Positions 16,512-23,685 of a DNA stretch of 64,000 nucleotides are shown here, one piece after another; position 1 is the stretch's first letter, and the number at the start of each line of letters is the position of its first letter. Below the pieces are notes generated by a model, which saw only the letters and a list, made by a program, of their open reading frames with translations, ran no database searches and was not told the origin of the DNA. Location: NCBI GenBank assembly GCA_963807065.1, contig CAWDZQ010000003.1, positions 682,001-746,000 of the forward strand, given 5' to 3'. This DNA comes from CAWAND01 sp963807065 (GTDB taxonomy: Bacteria; Chloroflexota; Anaerolineae; Anaerolineales; E44-bin32). The position numbers were made by a program, and so were the translations under genes.

Positions 16512-17249
16512 ATGAGCCCCCTGGCCCCAATGGTGGTCCTGACCGGCGCCGGCACCTCGGCTGAGAGCGGCGTACCAACATTTCGCGGGTCGGACGGTCT
16601 TTGGAGAAATCATCGGCCCGAAGACTTGGCTACCGAGAGAGCATTCTGGAGCGACCCCCAACTCGTTTGGCAGTTCTACACCTGGCGGAGGGACTTGGTG
16701 GCCAAATGCCTTCCCAACCTGGCCCACCGCCTCCTGGCCGATCTAGAAAGAAGGGTTGGCGATTTCTGTTTGATCACCCAAAACGTGGATGGGCTGCACC
16801 AGGCGGCCGGAAGTCAGCGTACGATTGAGCTCCACGGCTCTCTGTGGACCCTACGTTGCACCGGCTGCGGCCAGCGCTGGGAGGACCGGCGGACGCCACT
16901 TCCTGATTCCCTTCCCGTCTGCCCCACGTGCTCGGCGCTTGCCCGCCCCGATGTCGTCTGGTTCGATGAGGCGCTCCAGCCATCGATCCTTGCGGCGGCC
17001 GTGTCGGCCGCCGGATCCGCCAGGACGATGCTGGTGATCGGCACCTCGGCGCTCGTCATGCCGGCGGCTGGGCTGCCCTTGATAGCCAAGCGAGCCGGCG
17101 CCCGGCTGGTCGAGATCAATCCAGCACCAACCCCGCTGTCCGACCACTGCGATGAGGTGCTGCGCGGGCCGGCTACCGAGATGCTGAAATCGTGGGTTGA
17201 GCGATTTGCGCCATGGGGTGCATTGCCGGGCGGGCTGGTTCTTACTTGA
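16512..17249 (+). CDS. cobB: Sirtuin NAD-dependent protein deacylase
   Basis: The 245-residue enzyme has GAGTSAESGVPTFRG and TQNVDGLH for NAD binding, catalytic His in ELHGSLW, and zinc cysteines in CTGC and CPTC. FYTWRRDL contains a Tyr-x-x-Arg in the place where SIRT5 and E. coli CobB bind succinyl or malonyl groups, so a class III deacylase is likely. The ATG at 16512 was chosen over a TTG at 16506. The 3' end overlaps the convergent rsfS by 8 bp. Confidence 0.92.
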   Translation: MSPLAPMVVLTGAGTSAESGVPTFRGSDGLWRNHRPEDLATERAFWSDPQLVWQFYTWRRDLVAKCLPNLAHRLLADLERRVGDFCLITQNVDGLHQAAGSQRTIELHGSLWTLRCTGCGQRWEDRRTPLPDSLPVCPTCSALARPDVVWFDEALQPSILAAAVSAAGSARTMLVIGTSALVMPAAGLPLIAKRAGARLVEINPAPTPLSDHCDEVLRGPATEMLKSWVERFAPWGALPGGLVLT

Positions 17250-17598
17250 CGCGGACCAGGACTCGGCCGGAATCCCACAACTCCTCCAGCCGGTAGTAGC
17301 GCCGCATATCCTTTGAAAACAGGTGCACGATCACATCCCCGAAGTCAATCAGCAACCAGCCGCTGGATGGATCACCCTCCTGCCGCCCCATGGCACCCTC
17401 AAACTCGGCCTTCATCCGCCGCCGCACCTCGTCGCTTAGGGCCTTAAGCGTGCGTTCGCTCGCGCCTGTGGCAAGCACAAAGTAGTCGGTGAAGCTGCAT
17501 TCACCGACCAGGTCGAGCAGGAGAATGTCTTCTCCCTTCTTGTCTTCCAAGATTTCGACCAATCTGCGGGCCATGCCCAAGACACCTTCGTCGATCAC
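17242..17598 (-). CDS. rsfS: Ribosomal silencing factor RsfS
   Basis: The 118-residue protein binds uL14 on the 50S subunit and blocks subunit joining under starvation. Conserved parts are DILLLDL, FTDYFVLATGASERTLKAL, and WLLIDFGDVIVHLF followed by RRYYRLEELW. The start is GTG at 17598 with AGGAGG 11 bases upstream; no other in-frame start is possible because a TAG lies just before. Its 3' end overlaps the sirtuin gene on the opposite strand. Confidence 0.94.
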   Translation of the reverse strand: MIDEGVLGMARRLVEILEDKKGEDILLLDLVGECSFTDYFVLATGASERTLKALSDEVRRRMKAEFEGAMGRQEGDPSSGWLLIDFGDVIVHLFSKDMRRYYRLEELWDSGRVLVRVK

Positions 17599-17680
17599 CT
17601 GCGCTTGATCCTCCTAGCTCTCTCGCCGGTCCGGGCCTTGGCCGGTCTCTGCAGGATATCACCAGCTGGTATCCGAGCGG

Positions 17681-18268
17681 TCACGAGCTCGGTCCCGAGC
17701 CCAATGGTAGGTTGTCCAGCCGAAAATAGCGCGGTCCGTCGGGCCGAAGCTCGCTCCGCATAAGCACCAGGCTACCCACGCGCCACGCACCGAGCGCGCC
17801 AATTTGCACCTGCGACAATCCCTCACCCAGAGCTGCCTGGGTGGAACGACCCAGATCGCGGCGGGCACGCCCCAGGGTCAGATGCGGGTGGAAGGCGCGC
17901 CCTTCTGAGTCAAACCCCGCCCTGGCCAGCGATGATTCGAGGCCCGCCTGCAGAGCCCCCAGGCGTGGGACGTCGCCCGCCACGCCCACCCAGATGACGT
18001 TGGGGCGTCGAGTGTTGGGAAACACACCCAGCCCGATCGCCTGCAGATCAAAGGGCGGCCCAGCCGCCGCGACCGGGCGGGTCGTGTCGATCACCAACTG
18101 TACCCGCTCTGACGAGAGTTCCCCCAGAAACTTGAAAGTCAAATGAATGTGTTCCGGTTTGACCCACCGCACGGATCCGCCGGGAACGCACCGCTTAAGC
18201 CTCTCGATCTGGCGGGCGAGCTCGTGGCGCAGGGCATCCGGCAGGGTTGACGCCAGAAAGACCCTCAA
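17681..18268 (-). CDS. thpR: RNA 2',3'-cyclic phosphodiesterase (ThpR/LigT)
   Basis: The 195-residue 2H-phosphoesterase has its two His-x-Thr-x motifs in HIHLTFKFLG and HPHLTLGR. The family begins RVFLAST-like, so TTG at 18268 was chosen; it lies one base after the stop of the upstream hydrolase, which also suggests translational coupling. A longer open frame exists but crosses the hydrolase gene and shows no homology. Confidence 0.87.
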   Translation of the reverse strand: MRVFLASTLPDALRHELARQIERLKRCVPGGSVRWVKPEHIHLTFKFLGELSSERVQLVIDTTRPVAAAGPPFDLQAIGLGVFPNTRRPNVIWVGVAGDVPRLGALQAGLESSLARAGFDSEGRAFHPHLTLGRARRDLGRSTQAALGEGLSQVQIGALGAWRVGSLVLMRSELRPDGPRYFRLDNLPLGSGPSS

Positions 18269-18269
18269 C

Positions 18270-19088
18270 CTATACGGTTTCCTTGCCGGCCAAGAACCGA
18301 TCCAGCGCGTGCAAATATTCCTCGCGCGCCTGGTCGAACGGATGGTGGCCGGCGCGCAATTCCACCAGCTCTGCGTCAGGAATTCGGCTCGCAGCCTCCC
18401 TGCTCTGCTCCGGCGGAATAGTGCGGTCTCGATTGCCCAGAACAAACAAAGTCGGGCAAGAAACGCTGGAAAGACCGTCCATCAAATCGCAGTTTAGGGC
18501 GGCCTTCATGCTGCCAATCGCCGAATCGGCAGTTGTCTTCGCCAGGTCGGACCGCTGGCGCAACCGCCCGGTGCCGCCCCGCCGGCGCCTCGAGTGTCCA
18601 TTGGTGGATCGATCGAGCAGGTCGGAGGCCATCGGCCAAACCCGCCGCCCCAGCGCCAGCGCCGGCCCGTAGAGCCAACGTCGCCACTCGGGACGTACGG
18701 GCCCGACCACCAGAGGGTTGATCAGCACAAGCCCGCTTGGAGCCACTTCGGATTCAACGGCGAGCTGCAAGGCGATGGCACCTCCCATGGAATGGCCGAA
18801 TAACAAGGGGTGTCGCAAGTGAACCGCTTGGACCACGGCCTCGACTGCATTTGCGAAATGGGCCATCGAGTACCATCCCGCCGCCGGTTTATCTGATTCG
18901 CCGTGACCTGGCAGATCGAGGGCAACACAACGATAGCGATCCCGCATATGGTCAATCGTGGAGGACCACATCCGGCTGGAGCTTGCCCAGCCATGGATCA
19001 GGAGGGCGCTGGGGGCCGAGTCTGGGCCAACAACGCTGTAACGCAAACGCACACCCTCCACACTCAGGGTGCGAGATTCTGGCATCAT
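18270..19088 (-). CDS. Alpha/beta hydrolase
   Basis: The 272-residue protein has the oxyanion-hole HGWASSS, the nucleophile elbow GHSMGG, an acid in GNRDRTIP and the catalytic His in AGHHPFD. A lid-like insertion with an Arg-rich run (SRRRRGGTGRLR) lies in the middle. Substrate unknown. The ATG at 19088 is followed directly by a second ATG. An extended -10 box ends seven bases upstream, so the mRNA should be leaderless. Confidence 0.88.
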   Translation of the reverse strand: MMPESRTLSVEGVRLRYSVVGPDSAPSALLIHGWASSSRMWSSTIDHMRDRYRCVALDLPGHGESDKPAAGWYSMAHFANAVEAVVQAVHLRHPLLFGHSMGGAIALQLAVESEVAPSGLVLINPLVVGPVRPEWRRWLYGPALALGRRVWPMASDLLDRSTNGHSRRRRGGTGRLRQRSDLAKTTADSAIGSMKAALNCDLMDGLSSVSCPTLFVLGNRDRTIPPEQSREAASRIPDAELVELRAGHHPFDQAREEYLHALDRFLAGKETV

Positions 19089-19095
19089 CGCGGCG

Positions 19096-19104
19096 ATTAT
19101 AACA
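19096..19104 (-). promoter_or_regulatory. Extended -10 promoter of hydrolase gene, leaderless layout
   Basis: TGTTATAAT (19104-19096 on the minus strand) is a perfect extended -10 element. Seven nt separate it from the ATG at 19088. No good -35 box is visible, as expected for extended -10 promoters. Confidence 0.6.
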
Positions 19105-19222
19105 TGCGGGCCAGCCTGGGCCGTTCATTCAGCGAAGCCAGGAAGCATCGGGTAGAATGGGACTGCTTCCACATTTCCAGCACAACCCGCCGGGGTTTGT
19201 GGCCACTGAAAGGAGCCGTTTG

Positions 19223-19876
19223 ATGCTGGTCGGAGAGCGCATGACCCATCCCGTCATCACGATTGAGGCCGATACGCCGGTGCAGGAGGCGCTCAACATG
19301 ATGCGGCGAGACCATGTCCGGCGCTTGCCTGTGACGGATTCCAAAGGGCATCTGGTCGGTATCGTGGCCGAACGTGATTTGCTGCACGCTTCCCCGTCGG
19401 ACGCCACCAGTTTGAGCGTCTGGGAATTGAACTACCTGATCAGCAAGATCGTGGTCAATGAAGTGATGACCAAGGACATTATCACCGTAACCGAAGACAC
19501 CCTGCTCGAAACGGCCGCCCAAATCATGGCCGACAGCAAGATCGGCGGCATCCCCGTGATGCGTGATTCCAAAGTGGTTGGGATGATCACCGAGACCGAT
19601 CTGTTCAAGATCTTCCTTGAGGTGATGGGCGCCCGTAAGGCGGGCGTGCGTCTAACGGTGATGGTGCCCAACAAGCCCGGCGAATTGGCGCAGATCACCA
19701 AAGCCATTTACGACATGGGCGGCAACATCATTTCCCTGGGCACGTTCTTGGGCGACAACACCGAGAGCACCGAGGTCACAATCAAGGTCGAAGACGTGAA
19801 AGCCGAGGCCCTGCGAGCCGCCGTTGAACCGATGGTCGTACGCGTGATCGACCTGAGGGACACGCTTTCCGCCTGA
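19223..19876 (+). CDS. CBS-pair and ACT domain protein (AcuB-like)
   Basis: The 217-residue protein has two CBS domains (MTHPVITIEADTPVQEALNM; VMTKDIITVTEDTLLETAAQ) and a C-terminal ACT domain beginning RLTVMVPNKPGELAQITKAI. Such proteins sense adenosine nucleotides and amino acids; AcuB of Bacillus is the best known relative, but the role here is unknown. The ATG at 19223 has AAGGAG seven bases upstream; the longer frame does not. Confidence 0.88.
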   Translation: MLVGERMTHPVITIEADTPVQEALNMMRRDHVRRLPVTDSKGHLVGIVAERDLLHASPSDATSLSVWELNYLISKIVVNEVMTKDIITVTEDTLLETAAQIMADSKIGGIPVMRDSKVVGMITETDLFKIFLEVMGARKAGVRLTVMVPNKPGELAQITKAIYDMGGNIISLGTFLGDNTESTEVTIKVEDVKAEALRAAVEPMVVRVIDLRDTLSA

Positions 19877-19897
19877 CCCGCCAGACTATGCTCCTAG

Positions 19898-19925
19898 TTG
19901 AATCGGGACGTGCATAAGCTACAAT
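19898..19925 (+). promoter_or_regulatory. Promoter of L,D-transpeptidase gene, leaderless layout
   Basis: TTGAAT (19898-19903), 16 bp, TACAAT (19920-19925). Six nt then lead to the GTG start at 19932. Confidence 0.65.
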
Positions 19926-19931
19926 GACATC

Positions 19932-20963
19932 GTGCAAGAAGGACTTTCTCGCCGCGATTTCCTAACCTTAAGCGGGCTGGCCGCCGGCGCGCTGGCTTTT
20001 TCGCCGCCGGTGGGCGTGGGTGGCCTGGCCACCACTACCCTGCTCAGGGTGACTACGCATTGGATTGGCGTCTACGCCGAACCGTCCTTCCGCGCCCGAC
20101 GGCTTGACAAGCTCATTCGTGACAACCTGATCACCGCCTACGAACAAGTCACCTCCGACACGGGTCCGCCTCATAACCCCTTCTGGTACCGATTGGCCGA
20201 TGGCTACGCGCACACCGGCTACCTGCAGGTTGTGCGCTGGTTGCCTCAGACGCCAGTCAAGAGCGTGCAGAATACAGGAGAGCTGTTCGAAGTCTCCGTC
20301 CCCTTCACTCGCTCCTACCGCAAGCCAGACCCGGCGTCCGCCCCCCTCTACAGGCTCTATTACCAATCCACGGCTTGGGTAACGGATGTCGTCGAAGGTG
20401 CCGATGGCCGGGAGTGGTATCGCCTGCAGGATGACCTGCTCAAAGTGAATTACTTCGTGCGCGCCGAGCATCTTCGCCGAATCCCGCCCAACGAACTTAC
20501 ACCGATCTCACCCGATGTCCCTCTGGCCGCCAAGCGAATTGAGGTCTCGATAGCCCATCAGGAGCTGCGGGCATTTGAGCACGACCGGCTTGTGCTGCGC
20601 ACCCGAATCGCATCGGGCATCCCCAGCGATCAGCCGGGGGAAAACGGGATTCCCACCAAGACGCCTCAGGGCCGGTTCTACGTCGACAAGAAGATGCCCT
20701 TGCGCCATATGGGCGATGGCAACCTGACCGGGAGCCTGGACGCCTACGAACTGCCCGGTGTCCCCTGGGTGTCCTTCTTCCACATCACCGGGGTCGCCTT
20801 CCATGGGACCTACTGGCACAACGATTTCGGCCGCCCACAAAGCCACGGCTGCGTCAACATGCGCACCGAGGAAGCCAAGTGGCTCTTCCGCTGGACTCTG
20901 CCCGAGGTCGCCTACAACGAGATCCTCAACGTCGGCCACGGCACACCGGTCAACGTGATCTAA
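19932..20963 (+). CDS. Tat-exported L,D-transpeptidase (YkuD domain)
   Basis: The 343-residue protein starts with a twin-arginine signal (SRRDFLTLSG followed by a hydrophobic stretch to about residue 38). The middle part looks SH3-like. The C-terminal YkuD domain has HGTYWHNDFG and SHGCVNM, with the catalytic Cys. The enzyme probably makes 3-3 cross-links in peptidoglycan or attaches protein to it. The GTG start lies six bases after the -10 box, and the Tat signal begins within eight residues, which agrees with that start. Confidence 0.88.
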   Translation: MQEGLSRRDFLTLSGLAAGALAFSPPVGVGGLATTTLLRVTTHWIGVYAEPSFRARRLDKLIRDNLITAYEQVTSDTGPPHNPFWYRLADGYAHTGYLQVVRWLPQTPVKSVQNTGELFEVSVPFTRSYRKPDPASAPLYRLYYQSTAWVTDVVEGADGREWYRLQDDLLKVNYFVRAEHLRRIPPNELTPISPDVPLAAKRIEVSIAHQELRAFEHDRLVLRTRIASGIPSDQPGENGIPTKTPQGRFYVDKKMPLRHMGDGNLTGSLDAYELPGVPWVSFFHITGVAFHGTYWHNDFGRPQSHGCVNMRTEEAKWLFRWTLPEVAYNEILNVGHGTPVNVI

Positions 20964-20993
20964 GGCGGTCCAGTCGGCGCCCAGCCACCCGAT

Positions 20994-21011
20994 TTGTGAT
21001 AATTTTCACAA
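20994..21011. promoter_or_regulatory. Rex-operator-like palindrome between convergent genes
   Basis: TTGTGATAATTTTCACAA has 7-nt arms with one mismatch around a 4-nt centre, close to the classical Rex operator TTGTGAA-N4-TTCACAA. A rex gene is present at 58351. The site lies 31 bp after the transpeptidase stop and 33 bp before the receiver-protein stop, which is not a promoter position for either gene. Confidence 0.4.
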
Positions 21012-21043
21012 TTTGATGGGAATCTTGCAGCGTATCCGCCTGG

Positions 21044-21259
21044 CTAGGAGGACGTCTCGCCTTTGTCCTGCCGGACGCGATCGAGCAGGTCGGGCAGCTT
21101 GCCGGTCTCGCTGTAGCCCGAGGCGCCGCGGCGGATTGCCTTGCGCCCTTCTTCTTCGCTGAGCACGTCGGCCATGACGAAGATCTTGGCTTGCGGGGAG
21201 ATCTGGCGCAGTCCGCGGATCAGCCAATAGTCCCGCTCTTGCGCGAGCTTGTCGTTCAC
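21044..21259 (-). CDS. Tandem-receiver protein, C-terminal part (second receiver)
   Basis: This frame encodes the second half of receiver domain 2 (LRQISPQAKIFVMADVL, GASGYSETGKLPDLLDRV). It joins the next entry if one base is added in the G5 run at 21273-21277 (C5 on the coding strand), giving RVPPGLALVNDKLAQER. The residue aligned with the phosphoacceptor Asp is Asn (ALVND). It has no start of its own. Confidence 0.6.
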   Translation of the reverse strand: MNDKLAQERDYWLIRGLRQISPQAKIFVMADVLSEEEGRKAIRRGASGYSETGKLPDLLDRVRQDKGETSS

Positions 21260-21819
21260 CAGGGCCAGCCCCGGGGGACGCGTTCTGCCAAGGCCATGGC
21301 CTCGACGGCGGTGCGCGCCTCGCTCACGCGGTACTTCTCCCCCTGAATGGTCATCACCATCCGCTCGCGCAGGTGATCATCGGACTCGACGATCAGCACC
21401 CTACCCAGCGGTTCCAGACCCGACGTCAGCACTGCCTGAATTGCCGACACCAGGGCCCCGGTGTCCTCATGGCGGGCCAGGAAACTAACGGCGCCCATGC
21501 TGACCCCCCCCTTGGGATCATCAACCGAGGTGAGGAACAGGACGGGGGTGTTGCGGGTGCGCCGATCGTATTTGAGGATGCCGGCCACTTCAAAGGCGGT
21601 CGGTACGCGCGACATGAGATCGAGCAAAACCATGTCAGGCTGGACCTTGCGGGCGAGCGAAAGCACCTCTTCTCCGCTTTCCGCCATCACCACATGGTAT
21701 TCCTGGGCTTCGAGATCTTGCGCCAGGATCACACGCAGCTCGGGATCCTCCACCATGACGAGCAGCGTCTTGATCGCGTCTCCGCCTTCTGCCAAGCGTG
21801 TCTGTACGGCCTGACGCAA
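21256..21819 (-). CDS. Tandem-receiver protein, N-terminal part
   Basis: Receiver 1 begins TLLVMVEDPELRVILAQDL and has the phosphoacceptor in PDMVLLDLM and the Thr in VLFLTS, but the usual Lys-Pro is replaced (VSFLARHED). Receiver 2 begins GRVLIVESDDHLRERM. The last residues of this frame are not real because the frame breaks in a C5 run near 21273. No ATG fits the start; TTG at 21819 is my best guess. It follows the HATPase-like gene by 22 bp and probably forms an operon with it. The corrected protein is about 258 residues. Confidence 0.65.
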   Translation of the reverse strand: MRQAVQTRLAEGGDAIKTLLVMVEDPELRVILAQDLEAQEYHVVMAESGEEVLSLARKVQPDMVLLDLMSRVPTAFEVAGILKYDRRTRNTPVLFLTSVDDPKGGVSMGAVSFLARHEDTGALVSAIQAVLTSGLEPLGRVLIVESDDHLRERMVMTIQGEKYRVSEARTAVEAMALAERVPRGWPW

Positions 21820-21841
21820 TGAACTAACATCGGTGACCGAC

Positions 21842-22408
21842 TCATTTGCAGCCCACAATGGAAACGCCAGACCGAAGCGAGTTTCCTTGACCTGGTCCGA
21901 ACTCGAACCAGAAGCGCGGGCTGAAATCAGCCAACAGATCCTCGCATCCGGGGATCGGCCAATTGCGCTCGCTTGGCGGACGGCCAAACAGCGCCATGAC
22001 GTCCAGCGCCCCCTTGCCGTCGTCCGCAAAAGAAATCCTCAGCAGCGCCCAAGGTCCAGCCTTACTGAGCTCGGCGGGCTCGCCGCCCATGACGCGCAGC
22101 GTGGCCGGCGTGTCACCAGCCGACAGGAGTTCCAGCCGCACCGTGATCTCGTGACTTTGGGTGAGCATGCCCGCTCGCGCCAGCAGGCAGGCTACGGTCG
22201 AGACCAGCTCCGCCTGGTCCGCCATGACGGCGGGCAAGTGCGCCGGGAACTCGGCCACAATCGTGACCTGACGCCCAGCCATGTGTTGGCTGCTGATTTC
22301 GGTTGCTACCTCGATGACCTGGGGAAGTTCAACTGGTGCCGCGCGGGACTCCAAGGGATAGATCCTCCGTACCTGTAGATGATAGCCCGAATCTTCTGCG
22401 CCATCCAC
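21842..22408 (-). CDS. Degenerate HATPase-like protein
   Basis: The 188-residue protein resembles the ATP-binding half of a histidine kinase without a dimerisation/His domain: PVELPQVIEVATEI, then VMADQAELVSTVACLLARAG in place of the N-box, LLRISFADDGKGA like a G1 box, and FWFEFGPG near the end. The N-box Asn is missing, so ATP binding is doubtful. The start is GTG at 22408; a weak TAAAGT box six bases upstream would again make it leaderless. It precedes a tandem-receiver protein and is divergent from a PP2C-like phosphatase. Confidence 0.55.
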   Translation of the reverse strand: MDGAEDSGYHLQVRRIYPLESRAAPVELPQVIEVATEISSQHMAGRQVTIVAEFPAHLPAVMADQAELVSTVACLLARAGMLTQSHEITVRLELLSAGDTPATLRVMGGEPAELSKAGPWALLRISFADDGKGALDVMALFGRPPSERNWPIPGCEDLLADFSPRFWFEFGPGQGNSLRSGVSIVGCK

Positions 22409-22454
22409 TTTATGACTTTATCCGATGTGTTACGGGTCCTACCTTGCCGTTAGC

Positions 22455-22483
22455 TTACAAAACCTCGCCCGCCGGAGTACAAT
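22455..22483 (+). promoter_or_regulatory. Promoter of PP2C-like gene, leaderless layout
   Basis: TTACAA (22455-22460), 17 bp, TACAAT (22478-22483). Seven nt lead to GTG at 22491, which is followed directly by an in-frame ATG at 22494. Confidence 0.65.
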
Positions 22484-22490
22484 CCCATCC

Positions 22491-23198
22491 GTGATGGAAG
22501 CACGCATTGCCGTTGCCAAGGTTGGCAAGTACGCTACCTCCGAAAGTGGCGACACGCTCGAAATGGTCGAGCGACCCACCGGAGGCATCTCTTTCGTTCT
22601 GGCCGATGGTCAGCGGTCCGGCAAATCCGCCAAAGCCATTTCCAACGTCGTGGCCCGAAAGGCCATCAGCTTACTGGCCGAAGGCGTTCGAGATGGCGCT
22701 GCGGCGCGTGCGGCTTCTGATTATTTATACACCTATCGCGCCGGGAAGGTCTTGGCCACGCTCAATATACTCTCAATTGATCTTCTAACTGAGACCCTAG
22801 TGATCGTCCGCAACAGTCCGGTCCCGGTGCACATCATCGAGCACGGTGTGATGCGCGTATTGGAGGGCTCTGACGATCCGGTTGGCACCCGGAGAGGCAC
22901 ACGGCCGGCAATCGAAGAAATCCCACTGACCAGCGGTCTGCGCGCTGTCATGTACACCGACGGTGTAGCCCATGCCGGGAGCCGGGACGGGAAGACATTC
23001 GACGTGAGCTCGGCTCTTAAGGAGCTCGACGAAAGCGGCAACCAAGATCCCGAAACCTGGGCTAACCAGCTGCTGGAAACCGCGGTCGCCCTAGACGACG
23101 GCAGGCCGTGGGACGACATCAGCATTCTGGTGGCCATTATCGCTGATCATGCCGACGATGGCACCCGGCGCCTGTCGGTCCAGATCCCCCTTCCTTGA
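22491..23198 (+). CDS. PP2C/SpoIIE-type serine phosphatase
   Basis: The protein of 235 residues shows the metal-binding acids of PP2C phosphatases in FVLADGQRSGKSA, MYTDGVAHAG and GRPWDDISILV. There is no membrane segment or sensor domain. Such phosphatases commonly act on anti-sigma antagonists; none is encoded here, but a degenerate HATPase and tandem receivers lie next to it on the other strand. The start is GTG 22491 or ATG 22494. Confidence 0.82.
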   Translation: MMEARIAVAKVGKYATSESGDTLEMVERPTGGISFVLADGQRSGKSAKAISNVVARKAISLLAEGVRDGAAARAASDYLYTYRAGKVLATLNILSIDLLTETLVIVRNSPVPVHIIEHGVMRVLEGSDDPVGTRRGTRPAIEEIPLTSGLRAVMYTDGVAHAGSRDGKTFDVSSALKELDESGNQDPETWANQLLETAVALDDGRPWDDISILVAIIADHADDGTRRLSVQIPLP

Positions 23199-23231
23199 GC
23201 CAAGCCTTCCTTAATAGGACCGGAGATCCTG

Positions 23232-23609
23232 ATGGGCGAAAGCAGCGAGCCCAAAATCGCGATTGTGGGGCCATGTGCCTCCGGAAAATCCACGCTTGCC
23301 GGCCAGCTTCAGGCGCTCGGAATCCACGCCCGTCAGATCGCCCAGGAGCATTCGTATGTGCCGGACATGTGGCAAGTGCTGACGCAACCGGACATTTTGA
23401 TCTTCCTGGACGCCAGCTTTGAGATGTGCACGCAACGCAAGCAGCTGAACTGGAACGAAGCCGAGTACCAGGAGCAGCAGCATCGTCTGCGCCACGCTCG
23501 ACAACACTGCAACATTCTGGTTGACACCACCGAACTTACCCCGGAAGAAGTCGTCTCACGGGTCCTCGCGGCCCTATCCGGTGGACAGTCACCCAACCTA
23601 GGGGTATAA
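23232..23609 (+). CDS. Small P-loop NTPase
   Basis: The 125-residue protein has Walker A GPCASGKST at residues 12-20 and a nucleotide-kinase-like layout. ILIFLDASFEMCTQRK resembles the strand and lid start of small kinases. It is shorter than known NMP kinases. GGAG lies six bases before the ATG. The stop TAA at 23607 overlaps the -10 box of the secDF promoter. Function unknown. Confidence 0.75.
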   Translation: MGESSEPKIAIVGPCASGKSTLAGQLQALGIHARQIAQEHSYVPDMWQVLTQPDILIFLDASFEMCTQRKQLNWNEAEYQEQQHRLRHARQHCNILVDTTELTPEEVVSRVLAALSGGQSPNLGV

Positions 23610-23610
23610 T
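23582..23610 (+). promoter_or_regulatory. secDF promoter
   Basis: TGGACA (23582-23587), 17 bp, TATAAT (23605-23610). The start of transcription should be near 23617, upstream of a terminator-like hairpin. Confidence 0.65.
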
Positions 23611-23613
23611 CCG

Positions 23614-23660
23614 CTTTGCCAGCCCTCCGGCAAAGGCACATGTCGAGGGCTCGTTTTTTT
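23614..23660 (+). promoter_or_regulatory. Terminator-like and alternative hairpins in secDF leader
   Basis: AGCCCTC (23621-23627) pairs with GAGGGCT (23645-23651), followed by CG and seven T, as in an intrinsic terminator. CTTTGCC (23614-23620) can pair with GGCAAAG (23629-23635), which puts the first arm of the terminator in its loop. It may end the upstream transcript, attenuate secDF, or form a pseudoknot. Confidence 0.55.
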
Positions 23661-23685
23661 GCCTACCAGGGAGAGTCGCCCAAGC

